DNA from: Bacillus sp. es.034
Lineage (GTDB): Bacteria; Bacillota; Bacilli; Bacillales; Bacillaceae_B
Assembly: GCF_002563655.1 (NCBI RefSeq)
Contig: NZ_PDIY01000001.1
Coordinates: 1,212,001-1,276,000, forward strand
Direction: 5' to 3'
DNA: 64,000 bases
The translations under genes and the position numbers were made by a program. The notes under the pieces are model-generated. The model was not told where the DNA came from, did no database searches, and saw only the letters and a list, made by a program, of their open reading frames with translations. Below, piece by piece: positions 9,182 to 17,068 of this stretch (position 1 is the stretch's first letter; every line of letters begins with the position of its first letter).

Positions 9182-9195
9182 TCAGGAGGGACATT

Positions 9196-10224
9196 ATGAA
9201 AAAAGTTATCGGAATCACAATGGGAGATCCGGCGGGTATCGGACCTGAAATCTCAATCAAGGCTTTTCAAAAGAATAGCTTATATGAAAAATGTAACCCC
9301 TTACTTATTGGAGATAAAAGTGTCATAGAGAGCTATTTAGAGAAATTCCCAGAGATAGATCTTAAAGTAAATGCCATTACTTCACCTGAAGATGCCTTGT
9401 ATGAGTGGGGAACAATGGATGTAATGGACTTAGCCTCTGTAGACGCGTCGACATTACAAATTGGTGAAGTGTCCAAGGAAGCCGGAAATGCGGCCTATCT
9501 TTATGTTGAAAAAGTGATTGAATTGGCACTTAAGGGGAAAGTGGATGCAACCGTTACGAATCCATTAAATAAAGAAGCGTTAAACCTGGCGGGGCATCAC
9601 TTTGCCGGCCATACTGAAATTTATGGAGAGCTTACAAACACTTCCAAGTTTTCGATGATGCTCGCTGATGGTGATTTAAGAGTGGTTCACGTTTCAACAC
9701 ATGTATCTTTAAGACAAGCCTGCGATTTAGTGAAAAAAGAAAGAGTATTCGATGTCATAAAGATTGCAAGTAATGCCTGTGTAAGCCTGGGTATCGAAAA
9801 TCCAAGGATTGCTGTGGCGGGATTAAATCCGCATTGTGGAGAAAATGGATTGTTTGGTACGGAAGAAATGGATGAGATCATCCCTGCTATCGAGGCAGCT
9901 GAAAGTGAAGGGATGAATGTATTCGGCCCATTACCTGCAGATACCGTTTTCTCAAAAGCCCGGGGCGGCATGTATGACATCGTTGTGGTGATGTATCATG
10001 ACCAGGGGCATATCCCGTTAAAACTATTGGGATTTGTATTTGATAAAGAACAAAATAAATGGAAAGAGGTTTCCGGTGTTAATATTACACTGGGATTACC
10101 GATTATCCGGACCTCGGTTGACCATGGAACAGCATTCGATCAAGCAGGTAAAATGACAGCGAGTGAACTTAGTCTTGAAAATGCAGTAGATTACGCAGTG
10201 AAACTGGCAAATAATGTTGATTGA
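9196..10224 (+). CDS. PdxA-family 4-phosphohydroxy-acid dehydrogenase (PdxA2-like)
   Basis: A 342-residue protein with AGGAGGGACATT before the ATG. Signatures are GITMGDPAGIGPEI, TNPLNKEALNLAGHHFAGHTE, GLNPHCGENGLFG, MYHDQGHIPLK and VDHGTAFDQAG, including the three His metal ligands. PdxA of vitamin B6 synthesis oxidises 4-phosphohydroxy-threonine. The PdxA2 group paired with DUF1537 kinases oxidises and decarboxylates 4-phospho-D-threonate or -erythronate to dihydroxyacetone phosphate and CO2. The kinase in the same operon makes the second role much more likely. Confidence 0.87.
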   Translation: MKKVIGITMGDPAGIGPEISIKAFQKNSLYEKCNPLLIGDKSVIESYLEKFPEIDLKVNAITSPEDALYEWGTMDVMDLASVDASTLQIGEVSKEAGNAAYLYVEKVIELALKGKVDATVTNPLNKEALNLAGHHFAGHTEIYGELTNTSKFSMMLADGDLRVVHVSTHVSLRQACDLVKKERVFDVIKIASNACVSLGIENPRIAVAGLNPHCGENGLFGTEEMDEIIPAIEAAESEGMNVFGPLPADTVFSKARGGMYDIVVVMYHDQGHIPLKLLGFVFDKEQNKWKEVSGVNITLGLPIIRTSVDHGTAFDQAGKMTASELSLENAVDYAVKLANNVD

Positions 10225-10353
10225 GAAGTAAAGTGAACAGTGTTGATTTAATTGAAAATGAAGAAGGTATATCTCATTGAATCAACTATCACCAACCGTT
10301 TAGAGAATCGGCAATGAACATCGAAATTTAACTAGAAAGATAGGGTGATAAGT

Positions 10354-11514
10354 TTGAGTACATTGGTCATGAACCAGTCCATTCACAATGGTAAATTATA
10401 TCACGATGATTATACAAATATTGATTTTTCCTTGATACCGCCTGGTCCCTTTTCAACCGCACATGCCCCGACCATTACGAAGATGGAAAATGGGGACTTA
10501 TTATGCGCATGGTTTGCCGGTTCATTCGAAGGCAGCCCCGATATTTCAATTGTATTATCCAAATTCAATCATGAAACTCAAGAGTGGAATGTACCGGAAA
10601 TTGTCTCGCAGGATGATACGAGAAGTGAGCAAAACCCTTCCTTTTTCCATGCACCTGATCAATCAGTATGGCTCATCTACACTTCCCAGGAAGGACGGCA
10701 GCCTGGGAAAGATAATATGCAGTTCACGTCCATAATCAAATATCAGAAAACATATGATAACGGTGAAACCTGGATGGAACCAGCAGTATTATTCAGCCAG
10801 CCTGGTACATTTGTCCGGCAGGCTATCCAAGTATTAAGCAATGGCAGATGGATCTTCAGCACATGGGTATGTGAAGACTCGGAATTCGGTCTTACCAACG
10901 ATCCTACGGTATTCCAAGTATCAGATGATGAAGGACAAACATGGAAAGAAGTACGCATGCCTGAAAGTAACGGACGCGTGCATGCCAATGTTATAGAATT
11001 GGAAGATGGCCAATTAGTGGCCTTTATGAGAAGTAGGTTTGCGGATTATATTTATAGAAGCGAGTCAAGGGATTATGGAGATTCCTGGACAGTGCCCGAG
11101 CCAACAGTTTTGCCAAATAACAATGCAAGCATAAGTGCCATTAAACTTGATAACGGCGCCATTGCTATTGCGTATAATGCAAACTCTGCCAATAATCCTG
11201 AAAAAGGAAAAGTAGCATGGCCTGGACTGCGTAACCCGGTAGTGGTTTCAGTATCTGAAGATGGCGGAAACACTTGGCCGATCGGCCGAATCATTGAACA
11301 CGCAGAAGGTTTCATTGGAGCAGAGAACAAAACGAATAATTCACAATTTGAATATCCTACTATTTATCAAGATGCAGAAGGACGTATTCATTTAGTATAC
11401 GCATATAAGAATCGAATCTGTGTGAAGTATAACGGCTTTTCAGTTGAAGATATATATGGTAAAAAACGCGAAAATGAAGGCGTTTACAATCCTACCTCTG
11501 GAGAAATCAGCTAG
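10354..11514 (+). CDS. Cytosolic sialidase-fold (BNR_2, Asp-box) protein
   Basis: About 386 residues. The AGGGTG at 10342-10347 fits the TTG at 10354; an in-frame GTG at 10345 is the alternative. Four Asp boxes give a six-bladed propeller fold: YDNGETW, SDDEGQTW, SRDYGDSW and SEDGGNTW. The WFAGSFEGSPDI stretch is typical of the BNR_2 subgroup. No signal peptide or membrane segment is seen, so it is not a secreted sialidase. It follows PdxA2 by about 130 bases and precedes a permease, so it probably acts on the imported compound, perhaps as a hydrolase or lyase that feeds the aldolase. Function is open. Confidence 0.78.
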   Translation: MSTLVMNQSIHNGKLYHDDYTNIDFSLIPPGPFSTAHAPTITKMENGDLLCAWFAGSFEGSPDISIVLSKFNHETQEWNVPEIVSQDDTRSEQNPSFFHAPDQSVWLIYTSQEGRQPGKDNMQFTSIIKYQKTYDNGETWMEPAVLFSQPGTFVRQAIQVLSNGRWIFSTWVCEDSEFGLTNDPTVFQVSDDEGQTWKEVRMPESNGRVHANVIELEDGQLVAFMRSRFADYIYRSESRDYGDSWTVPEPTVLPNNNASISAIKLDNGAIAIAYNANSANNPEKGKVAWPGLRNPVVVSVSEDGGNTWPIGRIIEHAEGFIGAENKTNNSQFEYPTIYQDAEGRIHLVYAYKNRICVKYNGFSVEDIYGKKRENEGVYNPTSGEIS

Positions 11515-11600
11515 ATTTCAGGTAATCATATCATTCTATTTGAAAATCTCTCAACTAAACGGACATTATACAAATCTTCCCCAAAAAGGAGAAACGTTAA

Positions 11601-12884
11601 ATGACAATCGAAATGATTCTTGCCCTTGGTATCTTAATCCTGATGATTGTAGCGATCATGTCAGACAAATTTGCCTTCGGCGCACCGCCGCTCATGGCCT
11701 GTCTTCTGCTCGTAGTCACCGGTCTTTCTACTGTTCAAGAGGCATTCGCAGGTTTCGTGAACCCGAGCGTTGTCATGGTCGCCGGCTTTATGGTTGTGAT
11801 GGCCGGACTCATGAAGACAAGCCTGATTGGGAAGGTGCAGTCCTCGATGCTCTCTTTGGTCAATAAGGGCGGTTACAAAAGCTATGCTCTTTTACTCGTA
11901 GTGGTTATGCTTGGTGCCAGTTTAGCAGGCACTGGTTCCACTGGTTACTATGTACTGATTTTATCCTTGATATCTACGATTCCTTACAATAAAAAAATGC
12001 CTACCTCCAAACTGATGATGCCATTGGGGTTTGCTACTAACCACCCTTTGATTCCATTCAATGTAGCACTTCTCTACGGTGTCACTGTCAGCGTACTGGA
12101 AACGGCAGGTTACACCGGCGGGCTGTCCATGACGAAATTTGCAGTCGTGAATTTCATCCTGTCACTTGGTTTCTTGGCATGGAGTTTGATTGCTTATCGC
12201 CTTCTGCCGGATCATGCTCTTATGGAAGAAGAAGCCACTGCCTATGAAGAGGTGGCGGCAACTACCGAGACTTATGCTATGCCGGCATGGAAAGAATACT
12301 CTATCATTGCTGCTTTTCTCATCAGTGTTGTTGGTATGATGCTTATGAACGTGTTGGGTAATGCTGCCTTTGTCATTCCCGGCATTGCAGGAGCATTCTT
12401 GCTCATCATTAACGTGCTTGACTTCAGGGAAGTCCGGGATAATATGGGTGCACCTGTCATCATTATGATGGCTGGAGTTATCGGCGTTGCGGACGCTCTG
12501 GCTAACTCTGGATTTACAGCTATGGTCGGTGATTCTGTAGCGAATGTGTTGGGTACTGATATCAATCCATTTATATTTATCTTAATCTTCGCACTTCTGA
12601 CTAGTACTTGTGCTACTTTTACTGGCTCAAATATGGGTTCTGTATTCATCTTTGCACCAATCGCTATTGCAACCAGCATTAGTTTGGGAATGAATCCTGC
12701 TGCCGCCGCCATTGCAGTGGTCATATCTGGATGGAATGGCGGATACATGCCAATCGATGGCATGCCGGCCATGATCTTGGGAATGGGTAAATATAAGCTT
12801 CCGCAGTTCTGGTTGTTCTCAATACCTATGTACCTGGTCCGTATCGTTATGATATGTGTAGGTGCCATGATTATGTTTCCGTAA
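11601..12884 (+). CDS. SLC13/DASS-type anion permease
   Basis: 427 residues with 10-12 hydrophobic segments and AAAAGGAG before the ATG. The N-terminus is ALGILILMIVAIMSDKFAFG. Two pseudo-symmetric re-entrant regions are visible: LAGTGSTGYYV and TFTGSNMGSVFIFAP (Ser/Asn/Thr rich, as expected for carboxylate and sodium binding). A hydrophilic loop rich in Glu lies between the halves. It is the probable uptake system for the acid degraded by the upstream enzymes. Family members move dicarboxylates, citrate or sulfate, so the actual substrate is not set by sequence. Confidence 0.82.
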   Translation: MTIEMILALGILILMIVAIMSDKFAFGAPPLMACLLLVVTGLSTVQEAFAGFVNPSVVMVAGFMVVMAGLMKTSLIGKVQSSMLSLVNKGGYKSYALLLVVVMLGASLAGTGSTGYYVLILSLISTIPYNKKMPTSKLMMPLGFATNHPLIPFNVALLYGVTVSVLETAGYTGGLSMTKFAVVNFILSLGFLAWSLIAYRLLPDHALMEEEATAYEEVAATTETYAMPAWKEYSIIAAFLISVVGMMLMNVLGNAAFVIPGIAGAFLLIINVLDFREVRDNMGAPVIIMMAGVIGVADALANSGFTAMVGDSVANVLGTDINPFIFILIFALLTSTCATFTGSNMGSVFIFAPIAIATSISLGMNPAAAAIAVVISGWNGGYMPIDGMPAMILGMGKYKLPQFWLFSIPMYLVRIVMICVGAMIMFP

Positions 12885-12945
12885 ATCGTGTTAATCTAGT
12901 TAATTTTGGACGGTTCCGACTCAACTTTTGCCAAGTATCTTTAAT

Positions 12946-12961
12946 TTATCAACGTTGATAA
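12946..12961. promoter_or_regulatory. 16-bp perfect palindrome, possible operator
   Basis: TTATCAACGTTGATAA is fully self-complementary with a central CG, as in LacI/GalR-type operators. It lies 62 bases after the SLC13 permease and 67 before a small reading frame. No regulator in the window is an obvious owner. Confidence 0.35.
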
Positions 12962-13028
12962 TTGCAGATAAAATGAGCTACTATTGCATCCTTTTGTGCC
13001 ATGAATACACTCAAGGGAAAAGAAGGGG

Positions 13029-13172
13029 ATGCTTGAAGAGTTTAAGGAATGGCAATCCATTGCTTATGAGTTTAATAATGGAGAGCATAGTGAGAAAATG
13101 GATGCCTCAAAGAAGGCTGAGCTTAAGAAGCAGTTTGAGGAGAAGATGGGAGAGATTGTGGCGGAGTTTTGA
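13029..13172 (+). CDS. Small charged hypothetical protein (47 aa)
   Basis: An ATG with AAGGGA eight bases upstream opens a 47-codon frame. The product is Glu/Lys rich and predicted helical (MLEEFKEWQSIAYEF at the start, KKAELKKQFEEKMGEIVAEF at the end). A hairpin terminator follows 47 bases after the stop. I do not recognise a family. It may be a real small protein or the surviving C-terminus of a lost gene. Confidence 0.4.
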   Translation: MLEEFKEWQSIAYEFNNGEHSEKMDASKKAELKKQFEEKMGEIVAEF

Positions 13173-13218
13173 TGAAACGAGGGTATGGTGATTCCTGAGT
13201 CATGTTCATAAGAAAAAA

Positions 13219-13252
13219 AACTCAACCTGGTGAGGTTGAGTTCTTTATTTTT
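13219..13252. terminator. Bidirectional hairpin terminator
   Basis: AACTCAACCT (13219-13228), loop GGTG, AGGTTGAGTT (13233-13242), with A-run before and T-rich run after. It lies between the small + strand frame and the small - strand gene and can serve both. Confidence 0.7.
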
Positions 13253-13310
13253 AAGAAGTGAGTGTATCCCAGCTCTAAATGAGAACACATTGTTCCAGAT
13301 AGCTATATCA

Positions 13311-13397
13311 TTAAAACTTTAATGTTCTTTTCAGTCTTGCAAATTTGCGGTTTGCCTTTTCTAAAGCATGCTTCGAACCAAATAATAATTCAAACAT
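13311..13397 (-). CDS. Small basic protein (28 aa)
   Basis: On the minus strand AGGAGTGATCCAAT precedes an ATG that opens 28 codons (MFELLFGSKHALEK at the start, ARLKRTLKF at the end). The product is very basic with a hydrophobic N-terminus and would form an amphipathic helix. It is divergent from the permease at 13758, and three GTATAC operators lie between the two, so it may belong to that regulon. It is too short for family assignment by eye. The good ribosome binding site and own terminator support expression. Confidence 0.5.
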   Translation of the reverse strand: MFELLFGSKHALEKANRKFARLKRTLKF

Positions 13398-13473
13398 ATT
13401 GGATCACTCCTAGAAATTTAATAATGGTGTTTATAGATACATTATAGGCGATTCATCATAGGAAGTCAACAAT

Positions 13474-13487
13474 ATTGTATACCAAAT
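13474..13487. promoter_or_regulatory. GTATAC operator, site 1
   Basis: ATTGTATACCAAAT, core GTATAC 13477-13482. First of nine related sites between 13.4 and 24.6 kb. It lies upstream of the small minus-strand gene. Confidence 0.6.
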
Positions 13488-13533
13488 ACCTTAATCAATG
13501 AATTTAATCAGCTAAAAAAGGAATAAAAACCTT

Positions 13534-13549
13534 ATTTGGTATACCATAA
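13534..13549. promoter_or_regulatory. GTATAC operator, site 2
   Basis: ATTTGGTATACCATAA with the full 8-bp palindrome GGTATACC at 13539-13546, in the divergent region before the permease. Confidence 0.6.
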
Positions 13550-13674
13550 TGGTTGTCAGTCTTAAGTTAAAACCTTTAAATACCTACTATAAAGGGTTTT
13601 TAAATGAATTTGGTGATAATCTCTACAACGTCTAAAAATAGAATAAATTGAAAAAGACCATTTTTTCCTGAAAT

Positions 13675-13690
13675 AATGTATACCATACAA
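13675..13690. promoter_or_regulatory. GTATAC operator, site 3
   Basis: AATGTATACCATACAA, core GTATAC 13678-13683, about 70 bases upstream of the permease start. Confidence 0.6.
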
Positions 13691-13757
13691 TTGATTTTCA
13701 TTCTCAAGAGGTTTAGTATATAGAATAATCAGAAAAAAATAACGAGTTGGTGATGTG

Positions 13758-15143
13758 ATGATCAAACTATTATCCGGCCTTTCCATCTTGCTTTATTTAA
13801 TCAACGAACTTTTCACCGGTATTCATCTTGCTCCCACCATATCTGTCATCTGCTTATTGATTGTTATGTTGACTGCACTCAGAGTCAGTAAGTTTGTCAG
13901 GGTAATAGGGGGGACGTTCCTTGTGTTGGGACTCATCATGATGGTGAAGAGTGAAGCGGGCTTGAAGGATATCCTTTTTTCATTCGGTCCTATGCTTAAC
14001 CTTCTGACCTTATTTGCGTTGGTTCCTTTATTGGCTCAGCCAATTAAGCTGGGGAATTATTCCGAAAATATCCAAGGCTTTATTTCCAGGAGGGTGAAAT
14101 CCTCAACCAGCCTATATAGTCTCACGTCAGGCATTTCATACTTCTTTAGTATTTTCATGAATCTTGCCACGCTGCCGATGACCTATTTCTCTGTCAGGCC
14201 AGCTGCGGATGCTTTCCCACTTGAAGATAAAGAAAGGTTCATGAGTAGAGCCATCACCCACGGATTCTCCATGCCTTTGATGTGGGCTCCGGTCACTCCG
14301 ATAGTAGGGATTGTGATTGATATGACAGGGGTAAAGTGGGGCGGGATGCTTCCCTATGTTCTTCCTTTAAGTGTGATGGGATTGTTGCTTGATTGGTATC
14401 TGGGAGGGTACCGGAAGAGGGGGAAGAGTGCTTCATATAGGACAAGGTCTGCCATAGATGAAACGGCAGCAACAATTGAGAAACCGGACGGAAAAGCAGG
14501 ACCAGGGAAGCTGTCACACATCCTGATGGCTATCATTATCTTCAATATCGTCATCGCCATCATGGAACATTGGTTATCCCTTTCGTTCCTGATTGTCGTT
14601 TCCCTGCTGGTGATTCCTTTTGCATTTATCTGGTGTGGGATGTTGGGCAAGGCCCGTGATTTTAGAATTGGATTGGCCAATCATTATCACCACCATTTAC
14701 TAAAAATGAAAGATCAGTTTTTCATCTTCTTGTCTGCGGGGTTTTTCATATCAGCTATTGAATTTTCTCATACGGACCATGTAGTAAACGAGTGGATTAC
14801 TGCATTCAAGGATACTATTGGAATCGAAATTTTTGTCCTGCTCATTCCATTGATTCCTTTAATCCTGGCATTTGCAGGACTTCATCCTGCAGTCGCCCTG
14901 GCATTACTGGCAGGAACACTTGACCCCCATAGCCTGGATATTTCACCTTACATCCTGACTGTTTCAATGCTCGCTGGTGCAGTGTCTGCGTTTCTCATGG
15001 GACCGTATAATGCCACGATAGGGTTAATGTCGACGATTGTAAAGACAAGCTCCTTTAAAGTATCGAATTGGAATTTCATCTTTACCGTTTCGTTTTTATC
15101 TTTAACTGTGTTATATCTCATTCTATTGCAGATTATGATATAA
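13758..15143 (+). CDS. Polytopic permease of the ion-transporter superfamily (unassigned)
   Basis: About 461 residues with 11-12 membrane segments. The GGTGAT at 13749-13754 favours the ATG at 13758 over the in-frame GTG at 13755. The first half ends with ATLPMTYFSVRPAADAF and HGFSMPLMWAPVTPIVG. A charged loop near residues 215-245 splits the two halves. The second half contains LIPLIPLILAFAGLHPAVALAL and AFLMGPYNATIG. The organisation is like CitMHS/ArsB-NhaD transporters of organic anions, but I cannot name a subfamily. Three GTATAC sites lie upstream and a strong terminator follows, so it forms its own transcription unit in the regulon. Confidence 0.65.
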   Translation: MIKLLSGLSILLYLINELFTGIHLAPTISVICLLIVMLTALRVSKFVRVIGGTFLVLGLIMMVKSEAGLKDILFSFGPMLNLLTLFALVPLLAQPIKLGNYSENIQGFISRRVKSSTSLYSLTSGISYFFSIFMNLATLPMTYFSVRPAADAFPLEDKERFMSRAITHGFSMPLMWAPVTPIVGIVIDMTGVKWGGMLPYVLPLSVMGLLLDWYLGGYRKRGKSASYRTRSAIDETAATIEKPDGKAGPGKLSHILMAIIIFNIVIAIMEHWLSLSFLIVVSLLVIPFAFIWCGMLGKARDFRIGLANHYHHHLLKMKDQFFIFLSAGFFISAIEFSHTDHVVNEWITAFKDTIGIEIFVLLIPLIPLILAFAGLHPAVALALLAGTLDPHSLDISPYILTVSMLAGAVSAFLMGPYNATIGLMSTIVKTSSFKVSNWNFIFTVSFLSLTVLYLILLQIMI

Positions 15144-15144
15144 G

Positions 15145-15183
15145 AAAAACACCTTCGATTCCTTAGTCGAAGGTGTTTTTCTA
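15145..15183. terminator. Strong hairpin terminator
   Basis: AAAAACACCTTCGA (15145-15158) pairs with TCGAAGGTGTTTTT (15167-15180). It starts directly after the permease stop. Confidence 0.85.
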
Positions 15184-15191
15184 TGATGTTG

Positions 15192-15235
15192 AATAGCCCA
15201 TTTATCCTTTTCAGTATTGGGATAAATGGGCTATT
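15192..15235. terminator. Second hairpin, terminator for the minus-strand gene
   Basis: AATAGCCCATTTATCC (15192-15207) pairs perfectly with GGATAAATGGGCTATT (15220-15235). It lies just beyond the 3' end of the gene at 15252-15587 on the minus strand. Confidence 0.65.
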
Positions 15236-15251
15236 TAAGATTGTATATGTC

Positions 15252-15587
15252 TTAGACCGCAAGTTCGTCTGATTTAACCAGCTTTGAATGCTTCGAATCT
15301 TTGCTGTTCCCATTAGCCTTTACGATTTCATATAACTCCTCACGTGCACCTTCAATCGTTTCGAAGGATTCAAAGAATTTCACCCGGATATGGTTGATAT
15401 ACTCTTTCCCTTCATAGTTTTCGTACAACTGAATCTTAGCATTGTCATCCAGGACCCTCGCAATCGTGTAAGAGGCTTTCAATTTGTCAAAGAAGTAGAA
15501 ATGATATGTTTCTACAGGCTGGAATCCATCATTTTCTAATACCGTTTGAAAGGTATCCTTGTTAGTAAGTACAATATACTTTTCCAT
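15252..15587 (-). CDS. Unrecognised 111-aa cytosolic protein of the GTATAC regulon
   Basis: AAAGGAGCGG lies eight bases before the ATG. The protein is acidic, rich in Tyr and Phe (ETYHFYFFDKLKASYTIARV), has no signal peptide or Cys, and ends in a Lys/Ser-rich polar tail. It may be an alpha/beta sandwich of the size of oxygenase accessory or effector subunits, but I do not recognise a family. Site 4 lies 41 bases upstream, and the divergent gene is the first 2Fe-2S ferredoxin, so it is almost certainly part of the same catabolic system. Confidence 0.6.
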   Translation of the reverse strand: MEKYIVLTNKDTFQTVLENDGFQPVETYHFYFFDKLKASYTIARVLDDNAKIQLYENYEGKEYINHIRVKFFESFETIEGAREELYEIVKANGNSKDSKHSKLVKSDELAV

Positions 15588-15627
15588 AAATAAATCCGCT
15601 CCTTTATTCTTGGTTCTTCAAATTGTA

Positions 15628-15641
15628 TTTTGTATACCATC
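15628..15641. promoter_or_regulatory. GTATAC operator, site 4
   Basis: TTTTGTATACCATC, core GTATAC 15632-15637, between the divergent 111-aa protein and ferredoxin genes. Confidence 0.6.
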
Positions 15642-15797
15642 ATCTGTTGATTTTAGTGTAAAGGAAGAAAGGGATTAAATCAATAAAGTTTTCTGAATTT
15701 TTATTTATTAGGAAATTCTTTTATTTTAAAAATCTATTTATATCAATAAAAAACGGAACGATCACATACTTTTTTGTGAGAAAATCTCATGAAAGGG

Positions 15798-15827
15798 TTT
15801 ACATTTTTTATATTTCATAGGTATACT
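15798..15827 (+). promoter_or_regulatory. Sigma-A-type promoter of the first ferredoxin
   Basis: TTTACA (15798-15803), 18-base spacer, TATACT (15822-15827). The start point would fall near 15834, just before the TGTGA-N6-TCACA box. Confidence 0.55.
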
Positions 15828-15845
15828 TAAGAAAATTCTAAAAAT

Positions 15846-15861
15846 TGTGATAAATATCACA
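15846..15861. promoter_or_regulatory. Fnr/CRP-family box
   Basis: TGTGATAAATATCACA fits TGTGA-N6-TCACA exactly, the consensus bound by Bacillus Fnr and other CRP-family proteins. It lies downstream of the predicted -10 and upstream of the ribosome binding site, a position expected to repress. Which protein binds it is not known from this window. Confidence 0.55.
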
Positions 15862-15877
15862 GTGAAGGGGTGTTTGT

Positions 15878-16207
15878 ATGCCAAATGTCAAATTGTTTGT
15901 AGAAGGAGATATGATCGAACAGGAAGTGAAAGATGGTGCTAATCTGGTTGTGCTGGCTGGAATAAAGCAATTTCCGAAACTTAAATATGGATGTGGGATG
16001 GGGAAATGTACAAAGTGTACATGTAAGGTACTGGATGGTATCGAAACGCTGGATCCACCGAATTGGAAAGAGAATAAGATGCTGGGAGATCTTGTCGATG
16101 AAAACTACCGGCTCACATGTCAGTTATCGATCAAAGGAGATATCGAGTTGACCCAGGATGGAATTGATGTTAAAAAAAGGCGTGCTGCTGCAGAATCACA
16201 GGGATAA
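15878..16207 (+). CDS. 2Fe-2S ferredoxin (plant/adrenodoxin fold)
   Basis: 109 residues with GAAGGGGTG before the ATG. The cluster ligands are visible as C-G-M-G-K-C-T-K-C (C-x4-C-x2-C) around residues 46-54 and a fourth Cys in RLTCQL near residue 87, the spacing of plant-type [2Fe-2S] ferredoxins. A Lys/Arg-rich tail follows. It should carry electrons from a reductase to an oxygenase. The reductase candidate is at 25757 and the oxygenase candidate at 18790. Its promoter carries an Fnr-like box. The creatininase gene follows in the same direction. Confidence 0.88.
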   Translation: MPNVKLFVEGDMIEQEVKDGANLVVLAGIKQFPKLKYGCGMGKCTKCTCKVLDGIETLDPPNWKENKMLGDLVDENYRLTCQLSIKGDIELTQDGIDVKKRRAAAESQG

Positions 16208-16225
16208 TTTTTTTTGGCGTTTTAT

Positions 16226-16238
16226 CCGGTATACAAAA
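16226..16238. promoter_or_regulatory. GTATAC operator, site 5
   Basis: CCGGTATACAAAA, core GTATAC 16229-16234, between the ferredoxin stop and the creatininase ribosome binding site. This suggests an extra control point inside the operon. Confidence 0.55.
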
Positions 16239-16266
16239 TACCGTAAAAGTGTAAGGGGTGTGTAGA

Positions 16267-17040
16267 ATGACTTCATATCAGTTAACCAATATGACCTGGG
16301 AGGAAGTACAGGATGCATTAAAAACAGTCAAAATGGCCGTCATACCGGTCGGTGCCCATGAACAACACGGACCGCATATGATTGAGAGCTGCGATACAGT
16401 ACTTGCAACAGAGATGGCGAAGAAGGTTGCTGAACGAATGCACCCACATTTATTGGTTACTCCGACGATCAATATGGGTGTATCACCTCACCATCTAAAC
16501 TTCCCGGGTACCATTTCATTAAAGCCGGATACATTAATTGCGATTTTAAGAGATATGGTCCGGTCATTAAAGCATCACGGAATCAACAAGTTTCTATTCC
16601 TTAACGCCCATGGAGGAAATCAATCGACTTTAAGTGTGGCAAGTGGTGTTTTATCAGAGGAAGAAGCGGTTGACATCTTTTATGCGAAAACGACCGCGTC
16701 AGCAAAAAAATCTCTCAAACAATTCATTCATTCCCCGATCTTCGGTCATAGCTGTGAACGTGAAGTATCGGAAGCTCTATATCTGGCACCGTATCTGGTC
16801 AGACCGGATAAATTGACGTCGGGAGACTTCTGTGAAGGGGGGAGATATAAACTACTAAGACCAGGAAAAGCCATTCAAGGATATTACCGCTACGAAGAAA
16901 TGACGAAAAATGGCTGTATAGGGGATGCCACCAAGGCGTCGAGAGAGATTGGAGAACAAATTGTCACAGAAGCAACTGAGAATCTAGCAGAAGGGTTGAG
17001 AGAGATATTGGGTCTTGGAGTTGAAGTGCTGAAATCATAA
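16267..17040 (+). CDS. Creatininase-family amidohydrolase
   Basis: About 257 residues. The AAGGGGTG at 16253-16260 fits the ATG at 16267; the GTG at 16258 overlaps that site. Metal ligands match the family: VIPVGAHEQHGPHM (E and H), an Asp in ESCDTVLA, FLNAHGGNQS (H) and a late Glu in GHSCEREVSEAL. PTINMGVSPHHLNFPGTIS is also typical. Members include creatininase, the ArfB deformylase and MftE. They hydrolyse cyclic amides, formamides or peptide bonds. In this cluster it would open or cleave a C-N bond of the degraded compound. The gap to the next gene is 28 bases. Confidence 0.85.
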   Translation: MTSYQLTNMTWEEVQDALKTVKMAVIPVGAHEQHGPHMIESCDTVLATEMAKKVAERMHPHLLVTPTINMGVSPHHLNFPGTISLKPDTLIAILRDMVRSLKHHGINKFLFLNAHGGNQSTLSVASGVLSEEEAVDIFYAKTTASAKKSLKQFIHSPIFGHSCEREVSEALYLAPYLVRPDKLTSGDFCEGGRYKLLRPGKAIQGYYRYEEMTKNGCIGDATKASREIGEQIVTEATENLAEGLREILGLGVEVLKS

Positions 17041-17068
17041 GCAACAAAAAAGTGGAAGGGTGAATGCT

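Noticed and set aside
10354..11514. Secreted virulence-type sialidase
   Set aside because: No signal peptide, no wall anchor, and placement within a sugar-acid operon.
12272..12868. 198-codon open frame on the minus strand inside the SLC13 permease gene
   Set aside because: It mirrors the membrane-helix codons of the permease, has no ribosome binding site and no recognisable domain.
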